NCBI GenBank assembly: GCA_000611775.1
Contig: KK106986.1
Span: 1,364,001-1,428,000 of the forward strand
From: Umbilicaria muhlenbergii
Taxonomy: Eukaryota > Ascomycota > Lecanoromycetes > Umbilicariales > Umbilicariaceae
Length of the DNA stretch: 64,000 nt
Direction: 5' to 3'
This document shows, piece by piece, positions 23,401 through 36,277 of the stretch. The notes beneath the pieces were generated by a model. That model did not search any database. It was given only the letters and a program-made list of their open reading frames with translations, and was not told the origin of the DNA. Position numbers and translations under genes: made by a program. The number at the start of each line of letters is the position of its first letter. Position 1 is the first letter of the stretch.

Positions 23401-26400
23401 TGAGGCTTTTACAACAGCATCTATCCTGGTTCACTTCAATCTGAAGTTATGAATACAGGTGAAAACTGATGCATCAATCATTGAGCTCACTGGCATCCTG
23501 TCTCAGCTGTTGAATAACAGGCAGTGGCATTCAATTATGTTCTGATTGAGAAAGCTGTCTCCTTCAGAGACTTGATACAAAACTCATGATCAAGAGCTCC
23601 TTGTCATCATTATGATGTTTAAACACTGATGACACTACCTCAAAGGCAGTTGTCATACCATAGAGGTATTGACTGATCATAACAATTTATGAGGATTTAT
23701 GAACGTGAAGGAATTGAATGACAGGCAAGCATGATGAGTAATGAAGCTCACTGCTTTTGATTTCAATATCCTGCATCAGTCTGGAAAGACCAACCCCGCT
23801 GATGCATCATTGAGGTGATCAGACTACGGGGATGTTGAAGAGGTGAGTGAAACTATGAAGAAATTACTCTCAACACTTCAGAGAAAGCTAGTCACTCTTA
23901 TGAACATATTCTCACCCAGATATGCCCCTATTGTGAGGCAGTTGCTCACAGAGGCGGGGAGAATGATCAGGATTAAAGATCTTAAACTTTAAAAAAAATG
24001 CTGAAGAAGTGATGACAAAACACCTGCTCATGATGATTATGATGTAGCTGTGAAACAGCTTAACCCTGTCACTGAAACTGTTGATTGCAAACAACTCATT
24101 TCACATGTGATGATAAGAGATCTTGTCATTCATGAAACAGCTGATGAAAGCCTGAGTTTATCTTTAAGGGATTTGATTCAAACTCTACAAAATGATGATT
24201 CATTTGTAGAAGTGACACGCAACGCTGACTGTACATCAGTGAAGCGCAAGGCTAAAGCTGAAAATCTTTGAAGAGTTGACTCTGAAGGCCTTTTATTTCA
24301 TGAGGAATAAATATACATTCTGAAAGAAGAGTCTGTAAGGGCAGAGATCTTGAAATGTCATCATGATGATGCCTTGACAAGGCATTTCAGGGTAAAAAGA
24401 ACCCTTGAATTGATTGATCACAAATATTATTGAATTGATATGAGTCAAGATGTCAAAGATTATGTTGCATCATGCAACATCTGTCAAAGGGTGAAAGTGC
24501 TTAAACATCATCTCTATGATGAGCTACAGGCGCTGCCTCAGCCAGAAGGATCATGACAGTAAGTCATCATGAATTTTATCACTGACTTGCCGCCAAGTAA
24601 ACGCAGGAGTTGCATGTATGATGTGATCTTAATGATTATAAATCAGTATATGAAAATGGCTCAGTATATTCAAATCATGAAAATGATTACAACAACAGAG
24701 TTGACTGACTTGTTTTATGAGGAAATAATATGCTGATTCAGTGTACTGAAAGGGGCTGTCTCTGATTGAGGATCAGTTTTCACAAGCGCTTTCTGATTGA
24801 AAATGTGCTATTATTTAAGGATGAAGCATCAACTAAGCACTGCCTTTCACCTGCAAATGAATGAACAGACAGAACAGCAGAATTAAACCTTAAAACATTA
24901 CCTTCACTGTTATTGCTCAGATGAACAAGACAACTGAATGAACCTTTTACCTCTGACAGAATTCACTTACAATAACAGAACACAGGCATCAATAGAGTGC
25001 AGCTCTTTTTATGTCATGTATGCTTATCATTCAGAAGTAAGATTTGAAGTTGAGGATGACTTCAGAAAAGAAGAGGTACTCACAGTCAAAGATCAGATGA
25101 AATGATTTCATGACATACAGAAAGCACTGTCACAATGATGAGAAAATGTAGTTAATTCTCAGGCAAAATATTATGATGTCAAACATAAACTCAAGACCTA
25201 TAATGTGAGAGACTTAATAATGTTATTCATGAAAAACTTATGACAGAAGCGCCTGAGCAGGAAACTGTCTCACAAATTCATTAAATCATTTCAGATTGAA
25301 GACTTAATAGAGAAGCAGGCCTACAAGTTAACTTTATTACTCATTTACTGAATTCATAATGTCTTTCATGTCTCTTACCTGAAGTCATATCAGTGCAGAG
25401 CTGAGGATCACTTCAAATCATTGCTGTCACCTCTGAAGTTAATTGATGATGAAGAAGAATATGAAGTTGAAGAGATATTAAATCATTAAAAATTCAGGAA
25501 TGAAATCCTGTACAAAGTGAGATGAAAGGGTTGACCAGAAGAATATGATCAATGAGTGTTAAAGAAGAACTTAAAAGGTGTGCAGGAAATGCATGCAGCC
25601 TTCAACAACAAATTAGAAGAGCGCAGAAAGAAGTGATTTAAAAAGACTTAATTGACATCATAAGAACACTCTTTCCTGATTTTCCTCAAGGGGTTTTACA
25701 GATTTTATTGAGGCCTTATAGGTGATCTATGACAAGGGTCAAGAGTGACAAGTTCACTAAAAAAGGTGAATCATCAGCAAGGCACAAGAGAAACATAATA
25801 TTATTATTATCACAGTGATGAACCAAAGCAGACAAAAGGAACTATTGTACAGGATCAGCAAAACATCAACAAAGAATAATTTACTCATTGTTGTCATCCT
25901 CATCTTCCTTCTCATCTTCATCACTCTCCTTCATTTCCTCTGACCCCTCTGACTCAAAAGGAGAGAAATCTTCATCATCATCATCATCATCATCATCAAC
26001 AATGGCAGGCAAACACTTCTAGAATAAGATGTGCATTAATGATTCATAATCATCATGTCAGGGGTGAAGAGAAGAGGATCAAACTGAATATCACATGATA
26101 TTCAAAATACTTTCAAGAGCGTCATTGATGCATTTGATCTGTTTAAGGAGCAGGAGGCTTATCTTGACAGCAGACTTCAATTTCAACAGCTTCTGATGAC
26201 AGTCAGCAACACAGAGATGCACTGTAATCTTCTTGTTATAACACTTTTGACGCGCCTTGAGGGCGGTCAGGAGAGCAGGTGAAGGAGTGTTGATATTAAC
26301 TCTGTTGATTAAGTGAATCAATGTGTTTACCTTGCAGGTGAACCGCGCGGGGACCTTGAATTATCAATGAGGTACAACAAGTGAGCATGTTAAACTTATC

Positions 26401-27231
26401 AGAAGACAAGCTTTGTGAAGGTTTGCACAGTATGTGCACTTGACATTCACATGAATATCACAAACCTGCGTGATATCTTCAGTGAAACGGTGACTGCATT
26501 GAAGGCAAAATGATTCAATGAGGCGCGCATGAGGTTCAGAAGAGCGCTTGACAATGAGTGAGCATTATATCATAACTTGCATTAAAAGTGCATCTGTGAA
26601 GCCAGCTTCTCTGACTTACAGGCATTGTGGTTGATGTTGTGATGATGAAGATGATGCATGTTGAGGGTGCATTGATGATGTTGTGATGATGAAGCGCTGC
26701 TCTGACAAAAGTTGATGACAGAAGGTTGAGGAGTTGACAGTATTTATATTCTGAAGCCCTTATTGTGATATCATCACTCAGAGCCTTGATTATGTTATCA
26801 TAATGCTGTCACATCAACACTGTCATGACTTCACTGTCACCTCTTCACTCCTCAGGGTTTTCACTGTCACATGACAAGCTCACCTCACTATCATCTCACT
26901 TAGTCAGTGTTGATGTTGTGTCATTGATTCAACTGTTAACTGAGCCTTTTATCAGTCACTCACCTTTCTGCGCTGAAGGGCTGCTGCATAGAGGGGAGGC
27001 AATTGTCATGAGTTAATGACAATCTGAGACTCACGTAGGGCATGCGCCCTACAAGTGACTTAACAGCATTAATGAGTCACATGAAAACTCTGCACTGCTT
27101 GATCTCACCTTCATTCCTTAGTTATTAGTTTTATATAGTTAGGATCATATAACCTTTATACATTTATATCTCATGCTGTCACATACCTCAACTATACTTC
27201 CCTTTTTAGTAAGAGATGTTATAATCTTACA
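20401..27231 (+). mobile_element. Ty3/Gypsy LTR retrotransposon E (fossil, chromodomain type)
   Basis: An outline of 6,831 bases with 228-base LTRs (20401-20628 and 27004-27231). The target duplication is GATAG (20396-20400) versus GATAA (27232-27236), differing by one G-to-A change. It is inserted in D. Parts: gag (about 20,640-21,750), zinc knuckle (about 21,765-21,830), protease (about 21,980-22,040), reverse transcriptase (about 22,640-23,060, with YLDDILIYSE), RNase H (about 23,450-23,700), integrase with HHCC finger (about 24,330-25,250) and chromodomain (about 25,440-25,580). An antisense reading frame lies before the 3' LTR, which a purine tract (GAGGGGAGGCAA) precedes. It keeps more CpG, TGG and CCA than A, B or D, so it looks like the youngest of the nest, though still broken many times. 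Confidence 0.88.
25878..26400 (-). other. Antisense reading frame in the 3' region of Gypsy element E
   Basis: Part of the element E fossil. On the minus strand, a conserved helix-rich stretch includes HLINRVNINT and LLTALKARQKCYNKK (26,330-26,090). After a gap that looks like an intron (acceptor near 25,999) it is followed by an acidic segment rich in Asp, Glu and Ser (about 25,995-25,878). A homologous arrangement exists in element F (55,846-56,310, plus strand). I recognise no domain. It lies between the chromodomain and the 3' LTR. It is degraded in both copies. Confidence 0.6.
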
Positions 27232-30200
27232 GATAAAGTCCTGCTGCTTAATGATTCAGTTTTAAATTAAGCCTCTTCATGATTCAACCTTTTCAAGTAA
27301 CATATACTCAATCTTCAATAAAGAAGTTTAATTTCCTTCAGTGTTTATTTGCTTAATCTGTCATCTTATTTTAAGCCTGTTTCAGGCTGCTTTTTACTCA
27401 TTTTACAGTCTCATGTGTTCTGATGACAAAGGTCTGAGTCTCCTCACGTGTGAGTTGTTCTCTCATTGTGTTTGAGGATTGCGTTCACTCTTTTCAATGA
27501 AAGTGTAGACATGAGATTTGTTTTAATTTCAGCTCATAAGATGATATGCCTGTGAACTCATGAGGAAGAATTGCTTGTGTGTAGTTCATCATCAGCAGAA
27601 GGTCTGACCAGTTGTTTTAAAAGTGATTCATAAAAAAACATAATCATTAATCAATATATTAATTCAGTACTTCAGTACTCTCATCAGTCTGCAGATGATA
27701 TGTTGTTAAAAGTTTTTACTTTACTTCTACAAGCTTGCAGAGCTCATTCATGAATGCTGATATAAATTAAAAACCTCAATTTAATGTAGCTGTCTTAAGT
27801 GTTTCATAGATTCTTCAGATGTACTTATAATATAATTAAGTAACTTGAGCTGCTGTAACTGTTTTCTTGCAAGATAGTGAGAATGCTCTTTTCTTAAAGT
27901 GATCTACAATCATGAAGATATTGTCAAAGTCTTTCTTATTCAGTGAAAAGATCTTAAAATTGAATGAGACATGCTGTCAGCACTTATCTTCAATTAATAG
28001 CAGATGAAGTAGGCCTGAGGTTTTATCTCAAAGTACATGCATTCAGCAGCATGTTCAGCAGTTTAAAATAAAAGTTAAACAGTCATTTGACAGACCTGAT
28101 CAGTAGTATTGAACTGATAACAGCTTTATCATCTTAATCTTGCCTGAGTATGTCATCACTGATGTTGAATGAGCCTCATTAATTAAATGAGTCTGCAAAG
28201 TGTTCATGTTCAGCATCATGAGCTTTTTAAATCATGTAAAAAGGTCATTTTGAAGTTTTTAATCTTGTTTCTTCTTCCTTGTCATCTGATGATACTGGCT
28301 CAGTGATTCATGAGATTGATTAACCTGAAGGATTCAATTCATCAACTGATAAGAACTTTCAGTGAGTTTGATTTACTTCTTTGAACTTCACTCATTGTCT
28401 GATAAGCCTTTTTTCACTGAAGCTATCACACAATCTGAGTTTAAAAACAGCTGAGTATATGCAGCAATGTTCTTTTCTTTCTGAGTGATCAACTCATCAT
28501 GTTTTCTTGTCAAAGTATCAACAATGATGTTGACTGTTTCTGAGTGATAAGTAATCTTGAAGTTGTAATCTGTCACAATATCAACTCATCTAGCCTGCCG
28601 TGAGTTGAGTAATCACTTGATGATAAAGTATTTCAAGGCATGATGATTTATGATTATGACAAAAGGGACTGCCTGTAAGCTTAATAACATGTCATGTCAT
28701 TCTTGAAGGGCTTTAACAACTGTTAGCATTTCTTTGTCATGAATCTCATATTGCATTTCTTCAGGTGACATTGTCTTCAAGAAATAAATTGCAGATTTTC
28801 ACTTATCATCTTTCTGCAGTTGAGTAAGTACTTCTGTAACAACTTCATCATTGACATCAGTCTTCATCCTGATCTCTGCATAAGAGAAGTAATGAACCTG
28901 AACAGCATCTGATAACATCAACTTTTTTGCTTTCTTAAAGACTTGCATCTTAAGCTCTTTTAAGATGTGTCAAGCTCTTTTCACTGTCAGCTTTGTCAAT
29001 GAATGTATAACTTGACCTCATTTCATTAATAAGCTGCAGTAGAAGTTGCAGAATTTTAAAAAAAACTGAATCTTCTTAACAGATTTCAGTATTAATCAGT
29101 TCTTGATAACAGCTACTTTCTCTGAATTCATCACAATGCCTTCAGTGCTGATGATGAAACTCAAGAACTTTGTTAATTAAACATTAAACTCATTCTTCTT
29201 GATGTCTGTTTGTAGACTTGCTTTCTTAAAGTGTTGAAGCATCTTTTTGACTTGAGTGTCATGCTTTAATAAATTCTCTGAGTAAATTAAGATATCATCC
29301 ACATAAGCTGTGCAGAAATCATTTAAATAATTAAACAAGACATCATTAATGTATCTTTAAAAAAACATGAGATTATTGCAAAGACTGAAAGATAAGACCT
29401 TGTATTTGTAGAATCTGTATTTAATATAAAAGATAATCAAATCCTTAATTAACTTCTTCATTCATATTCAGTAGAATGCTTGTTTAATATTTAACTTGAT
29501 AAAAACCTTTACTTTAATCAGTCATGTTAAGGTCTTCTTAATTAAAGACAATGAATACTTATCCTTCTTAATAATTGTGTTGAGCTTTCAGTAGTCAACA
29601 CAAAAACATCACTCTTCTTTAGATTTCTTTGCAAAGAGAACTGATGAGGTGTAAGAGACATCACTGAAGATTATGAAATCTTTCTTCAGATGATTCTTCA
29701 GATAAGTTTTAATCAACTTTAACTATTTTAATGACATACTGTATAAAGAGCTTGAGGTCAGATTGTTTTCATCCTTTAAGATGATATCATGATTCACTTT
29801 TTTCTTATGTAAGAGGAGCTGATCTGACACTTTCTTATTAAAGGCCTTCATAAATTCTTAATACTGAGGAGGTAGCTTCTCTTTTATGATTTAATTTAAC
29901 TTCATCTCATTTTATAATAAGAAGCTGAAGATCTGTTAATCCTTTATTAAGTGATTGATCTCATGAATGTTAATGACATCAATAACAACCTCTTTTCTTC
30001 TGACATTACATAGAAAGTTGCTCACTTTCAGAAGTGTAATATTCACTTCTTGATAAAAAGAAGATTTATGATTCTTTAACTTCTTTACATTCAATGAACC
30101 TTGACCTTTATTCATTAAATTATTTATGTGAATTATTGAACCTTCTTTTTCATTCAGTTGTCTTTTCATCTCATTGATGTTGATTTGTTGCTGAGCTCTT

Positions 30201-33200
30201 CATGTCTTTGATTATGCTCATAACTGCAAAACTGACTTTCTCAACTTCTGTGATTTAAATTAATGACTGTTTTCCTCTACTCTTCTGAGAATTTGAGTCA
30301 GTGTGACTGCCTCATGCAGATCATCATGTTGTTCAGCATCTGCTTAATGTTTTAATATGAGTTTCAGTAGTTGAACTTCTCATCTTGACATTATCAAGTT
30401 TTTACTTGCCTGATACTGAGCCTCCTCAGGTCAAATCAGCTTTCAATTGAAATAATTAATTAAGATTTAAGTTTTTTCAAATCATTTCCTCCTGATCAGA
30501 ACATTATGCCTTTCAGTATTATAAAATAAGAAATGAGTAAGGATTCATCTCCTGTTAATTACTAAATTTGCTATAAATGCTTTGAAGATTATCTCAGCAT
30601 TTTGATTATTATAATCTGTTAAAAGAACTGACCTCTGTGCTGTCTTGATGTATAACTGCAGATGCTTTTTCACAAATTTAAAATGTTTCTTGTGAATGAA
30701 AACCTTCTCAGCAGCACTGATATTTAGCAGAGTTGTTATCCTCATGATTAAGTTATTGACTGCAAGTTGATAATCTCAGATTAATGATGATTCTTTTAAA
30801 ATATTTGACATTTTCATCTTGCTTATCTTTGCTCCCTCTGTTGACTTTAGAGTGAAGACTTCACTTAAAGTAGTCTGTTTTCTGAATCTGAATGATCAGA
30901 GTTTACAGCTTTTGCCTCAGTCTTCTTTAACTTATCAGGATAATCCCTCATTAGATGTTTTTTCTTATTACAGGTATAACATGTTACATCAGTTAATATT
31001 AACTTGATTGCTTCTCATGTGATGACAGTGATTGTCATGATTGTCTTTTTTTTAAATTTAAAAATTAATTATTTTCTCTGCAGCTTCTGTTGATTCTTTT
31101 GTTCTCTGATTCTTTCACTCATCTTAACAAGACCTCTCATGAACTGTTGAGTTTTTTTATAATAAGTGTCAAATGACATGTCTTCATCAGCAACATAGAT
31201 TTTCATTTAAACTTGAAGTGAGTTATATAACTTGTCATGAACTTTTTTCTTTCACTGATCTGCAGGCATCTTTGCTGAGTTCATCAGTCATAAAAACTTT
31301 AACTAAAACATGTTGAAATTTCTTAAGTAAGACATCTTAAGCTTCTTCAGCTGTTTTCATGTCTTCAAATGATGATCTGAATTCTTGAAAATGTTCTTCA
31401 GACATTAAATAATCTTTTCAACATAAATCTCTCTTCCTGACTGAGTCTTCAATCATGAGTAAAGATATTCAGCAGTCTTATCATCAACTCATGTCTTGAT
31501 GTAAGTCATTTTAATGTGTTCAGCCTCATCTTGATCTGACTGATTGAATCAATCATTATTAATTCACAACTTACTCTTCATCTGATCATTTCATACCTGA
31601 AATGTGAGCTTAAGATCATCATTCAAAATTAACAGATCTGAAAACTTCACTGAATGCTTCTTCATTGCATTATTTATATTTAATTTAAGTGTGCCTTCTC
31701 TTGACTGCTCTGCTTCAGAGTTGTTAAGTCATCAAGTTAACTTTAACACATTCTGTTTCAATTCTTATTTCTCAGTTGTTAACTTTTTTATCTGAGAGTT
31801 TTTCTGATTATTCTGTTCTTTCAGATTTTGCATCTGTGCCTTGTATGAATCTCTCTGATTTAGCATCTTCAACACTAAATGACAGGTGTTCTCTGAATCA
31901 TGTGTTATTCATCACTGTAAGTTTTCAAAGATCACCTCATCTCAAGAGTCTGTCTTCATGATGTTTATTATTTTTAATTTCTCATGATCATCTGACTGTT
32001 CTTCAGTCAAGAATAATTTTTTAAATTAAGAAGAAGTCTCTTCCTCCTGATGTGATTTAATCATGATTTTTTTAATGCTTCAGACACTTCCTCCTGATGC
32101 TGAGATTATTTAATTCAGAATTTTACTCTTTCAACTGCCTTTATCTGCAGTTGTCTGTGTTTATAAATAAGTCTTCAAGGGCGCTTACATGTCATAAAAC
32201 TTTTTCATTTAATAATTTCTCATAATTATCTGTCACTGTGACAGAGTATTTATTAATCATTTGTTGTTTACTTCTCATAAAACTTCAGAATTGATTGTTG
32301 ATAATTAATTAATGAATTTAAAGTGTTCTAAGAACCTCTTGATCACTTGATAAACTGTGAGTTGAGATGTTTGATGATGTTGAGGAAGAATTTTTTCATC
32401 AACACATGCATTTATCTCAGCTGATATTCTGTCACCTTCAGAGGTTGAAAAGAGTGTGAGGTACTTTTTTAATGTTACAGTTAATTATTTCACTTCATAA
32501 GCAGACTTAAAACTGTTGCAAGAGATGAGTTATTTGAATTTAGAAAAGTATAAGAAGAAAAGCTGATACAAAGATTACAGTCATGATATAAATATTTAAA
32601 TGTTAAAACATGCTAGTCTTAATTTAACTCAGCAGTTTAACATTCATCAGAGCTTGAAGCTCATATCATAATAAAAATTAAATAAAAAGTTAATCTCATG
32701 AAGAGCAGGCTTTCTGTCTTTAAAGACACAAATTATCTTTAAAATTCTTATGCAGGCTTTCATTATCACTCTGTTTCTGCAGTATTTCAACATCACATTA
32801 TCAATACAGCTTGAAATGAATGCCTTAGAGTATGTAATTTCAGATATTCTCTCACAAAAGCACTCTGATGAGTGAAGAGTTACAGCTTATTTCTCATGAA
32901 AGATGATACTCATGAAATGAAAGTATGAAACTCATGATGAAGAGCTGCTCATGATAGTTGAAAGTTTTCATCATTGATGACATTATTTAAAAGGATTCAC
33001 TCATTCAGTTGAGGTGTTATCAGATCATTTAAGCTTGTGAAGCTTCATGACTACTCATAAGCTCTCATAAAGACAGGTTTAATAAGTGTTGAATTTATCA
33101 ACTTATGATTTTGTTATCATTTATTAAAAGGGAAATTTAAATTTTATTAACAGTCTTTCATGAAGACCTGATCATCAACATGAAGCAGAACAAGAGGATC

Positions 33201-35745
33201 AGACTGAGAATACTTTAATATTGCAATAAATGCTGTTCCTGACAGTAATCTTGATTTCAGTTGAGCTTAAAGATGATTTATTAACTCAAGAGGTACATTT
33301 TCATAAGGTATTAATTGCAGGCACAATGAGTCTTTGACAGTGAAATTAATGAAAACAGGCCTCTGAGGCTGTTTTAAATGAAGAATTTTATGAGGAGATT
33401 AACATCTCTCTCATTGAAATATTATTTAAGTTCTTGTGAATTGATCTCCTCATGAAGCATATGCTGAAACAGATCACTGCTCATGAAGTTAATTTAAAAA
33501 TGTCAAGTTCTCACTCACTCTGATCATGAAGAAATAACTTTTTATACTTTAACTCAATGCTTTATATACCTCATGCAGAGTCATTATGACTTAAGATTAT
33601 TAAGAAGCATCATGATGAGTCACTTGCAAATCACCTCATGACAGAGAAAATCTTTACTCTGATACATGCAAAGTACTACTAACTGAACATGTGAAAGCAA
33701 ATTCAGAAATACTGCAATTCTTGTCTTGTTTATCAGGGAGTCAGAGTCATTCATGAAAGATAACTTAAATTATTACAACTCATACTTATCTTGAAGAAAC
33801 CCTGAGAGGTACTCATTTTAAACTTCATAACTGATCTTTCAGAGAGTCATGCTTATGAGAGTGTGTATGATGTTATACTGATGATGATGTGTAAATTCTC
33901 AAAAATGACATATTATATTTCAGTCAGAAAGAATTGAACTGCTGATTAACTCATGAAGACCGGTACTCATTTTAAACTTCATAACTGATCTTTCAGAGAG
34001 TCATGCTTATGAGAGTGTGTATGATGTTATACTGATGATGATATGTAAATTCTCAAAAATGACACATTACATTTCAGTCAAAAAGGATTGAACTGCTGAT
34101 TAACTCATGAAGACCTTTGTTAAAGAAATTATTAAATTGCATGAAGTCACTTAAGCATTAATTTCAGATTGTGAATTTGTTTTTACCTCATAACTCTGAG
34201 TCAACCTGATGTTCATGTTGAAGATTAATTATTAATTGAGCACTGCCTTTCATCTGTAAACTGATGAGTAAATTAAATAATAAAATACCATGCTGAAACA
34301 GTACCTGTGAAGTTATGTTAATTATCAACAGAACAATTGAGCCTCACTTTTAATATTAACTGAGTTCATGTACAACATGAGCTTACACTCTTTTACTGAA
34401 AAGACATCATTTAAGATTGTTTATGACTTCATACCTAGATTGAATATGCTCACTGCAGAGGAACTCATGAAGTACTCTGCAGTTAAGAGAATTATCACTG
34501 AAGCTGAGCAGCTTGTGAAGCATCTTCATAAGACTTAAATAAAAGTTCACAGAGCTCTTGTGAAGTCTTAAGAGTATCAAATTAAGCACTACAATCAGTC
34601 TCACCTTTATCTGACTTATAAAGTCAGACAGTTGATTTGATTAAAGGTCAAGAACATAACTCTGAAGTGATTTTCACAGAAGCTGAATTGACAGTGTTAT
34701 GAATCTTTTCAAATTATAAAGAAGATTGAGAATGTTGTTTATCAGCTGAAACTACTGAAGGAACTTCATATTCATGATGTGTTTCATATTTATCTGCTTC
34801 ATGATCATAAACTGTGAGCAGGTGAGGATACATTAAAGTTTAAATTATTTCATCTCACAGAGAACTCAGCTGAAAAGAAGTGAGAGGTTGAGATTATAAT
34901 CACCTCATGAATTGTGATCAGCTCTGAGGATAAACCTGTTCTACAATACTGCATCATGTGAAAGAAATCTTCAGAGATCACTTAAAAACTTATGAATAAC
35001 ACTTGCAACTTCAAGAAATTAATTAAGAAGTTTCATGAGGACTTTTCTGAGGCTTCATAAGTCATAATCAATGTTAGTACATATTCATGAAGAAATTAAA
35101 TAAAGAATTAAGGTTTCTTCTGCTCATCAGAGCATTAAGTTACTGAAGAACTGAAAGTGAAATCACTTCACAGAGGTCAGTCATGAAGCACTTTCATGAA
35201 AAGTGATTACAAAAGATATTTACAAATCACTCATGATTTTGCTCATGATCAAGCTACCTCATGAGAGATATAATTACATGAGGCACTGTTGATGACCTGC
35301 ATGAAAAGAGGAAATAAATAAGAATCATTATCATGAATTTACTTAATGAGAGGTGAGAAGTGATTGAAGTTGTGAAGATTATTGATAATAAAAACTCTGA
35401 CCTTATGATCTGCATGAAGTCATTCATGAGGCTTGACAAAGTGAATCTGAACAACCTCAGGAACAGCTGAACAGGCTCACAAATGAGTAATAATCATTAT
35501 AAACACTGAGTCAGTGTATAAATTAATCATAACTTCACAAACATCTTGCAGAGGGAGACTCTTTTTCTCATTAAGTTTTAATGAGCTTCATGATTTATTT
35601 TTTTTATTTTTTTTATTTTTTTCTGACTTACAGGGTCATTTTTTTTACTATTATTAATGCATTGTGAAGCACTTCTCAGTGAAGGCTTGTAACTGTGAAT
35701 ATCATCATACTCATGAGAGCATGAGCCTTTAAAGGGGGGAGGCAA

Positions 35746-36277
35746 TGTGAGTATTCAATGTACAGAACTCATCAAGTGCTAGTTTAAAATAAGAAAGATT
35801 ATATTTAACAATGACACAACCTTGTGAAGATAACTTTCACTAATGAATTAATCTCATGAGAGAGCTCAGTCATAAACATCACTTCTGACACTTCATGAAA
35901 ATGATTAAAGAAGTCAACATCATTGATGACATCTTGCAGAGATGTGATTTAATAATGAACATCTTGTGAAGGCAGCTTCATCAAGATGATTATTTCATAC
36001 AGATTAATTTCATGAGAAAACTCAATCATAAACATCACTTCTGACACTTCATGAAAGTGATTAAAGAAGTCAACATCATTAATGACATTTTGCAGAAATG
36101 TGATTCAACAATGAACATCTTGTGAAGACAGCTTCACTGAGGTGATTATTTCACATGAATTAATTTCATGAGAGAACTTAATCAATAAACATCACTTCTG
36201 ACACTTCATGAAAGTGATTAAAGGAGTTGACATCATTGATGAAACTTTATAAAAATGTGATTCAACAATGAGCATTG
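35746..36277 (+). repeat. 3' LTR of Gypsy element B, truncated by repeat C
   Basis: Begins TGTGAGTATTCAATGTACAG immediately after the purine tract of B. It carries at least two and a half of the about 155-base internal units (starts near 35,850, 36,003 and 36,158) and stops where repeat C begins. No remainder of the LTR is seen on the other side of C. Confidence 0.83.

Larger units (their letters stand above)
19684..32673 (-). mobile_element. Ty3/Gypsy LTR retrotransposon D (fossil, related to A)
   Basis: A minus-strand element with 201-base LTRs at 19684-19884 and 32473-32673 and target duplication AAAAT (19679-19683 and 32674-32678), inserted in element B. It is interrupted by element E; without E it is about 6.15 kb. 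Reading from the right: gag (about 32,400-31,000), zinc knuckle (about 30,960), protease (about 30,740-30,560), reverse transcriptase (about 29,760-29,260), RNase H (about 28,920-28,560) and integrase (about 28,250-27,250), with the tail at 20,400-19,885. LTR and protein resemblance make it a subfamily relative of A. It is decayed and broken many times. Confidence 0.86.
17132..35745 (+). mobile_element. Ty3/Gypsy element B, internal region (fossil, split by D)
   Basis: The internal part of B runs 17132-19683 and 32679-35745, about 5.6 kb without element D. It shows gag (about 17,150-18,060), a zinc knuckle (about 18,100-18,150), reverse transcriptase (about 18,960-19,400), RNase H (about 32,790-33,100) and integrase (about 33,580-34,500, including an internal 154-base tandem duplication). 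A purine tract, 35731-35745, ends AGGGGGGAGGCAA and abuts the 3' LTR. It is strongly decayed with many breaks. B is the oldest layer of its nest, since A and D are both inserted into it. Confidence 0.82.

Noticed and set aside
26825-27016. 63-residue plus-strand frame before the 3' LTR of E.
   Set aside because: Low complexity, overlaps the region before the purine tract, and has no resemblance to a known protein.
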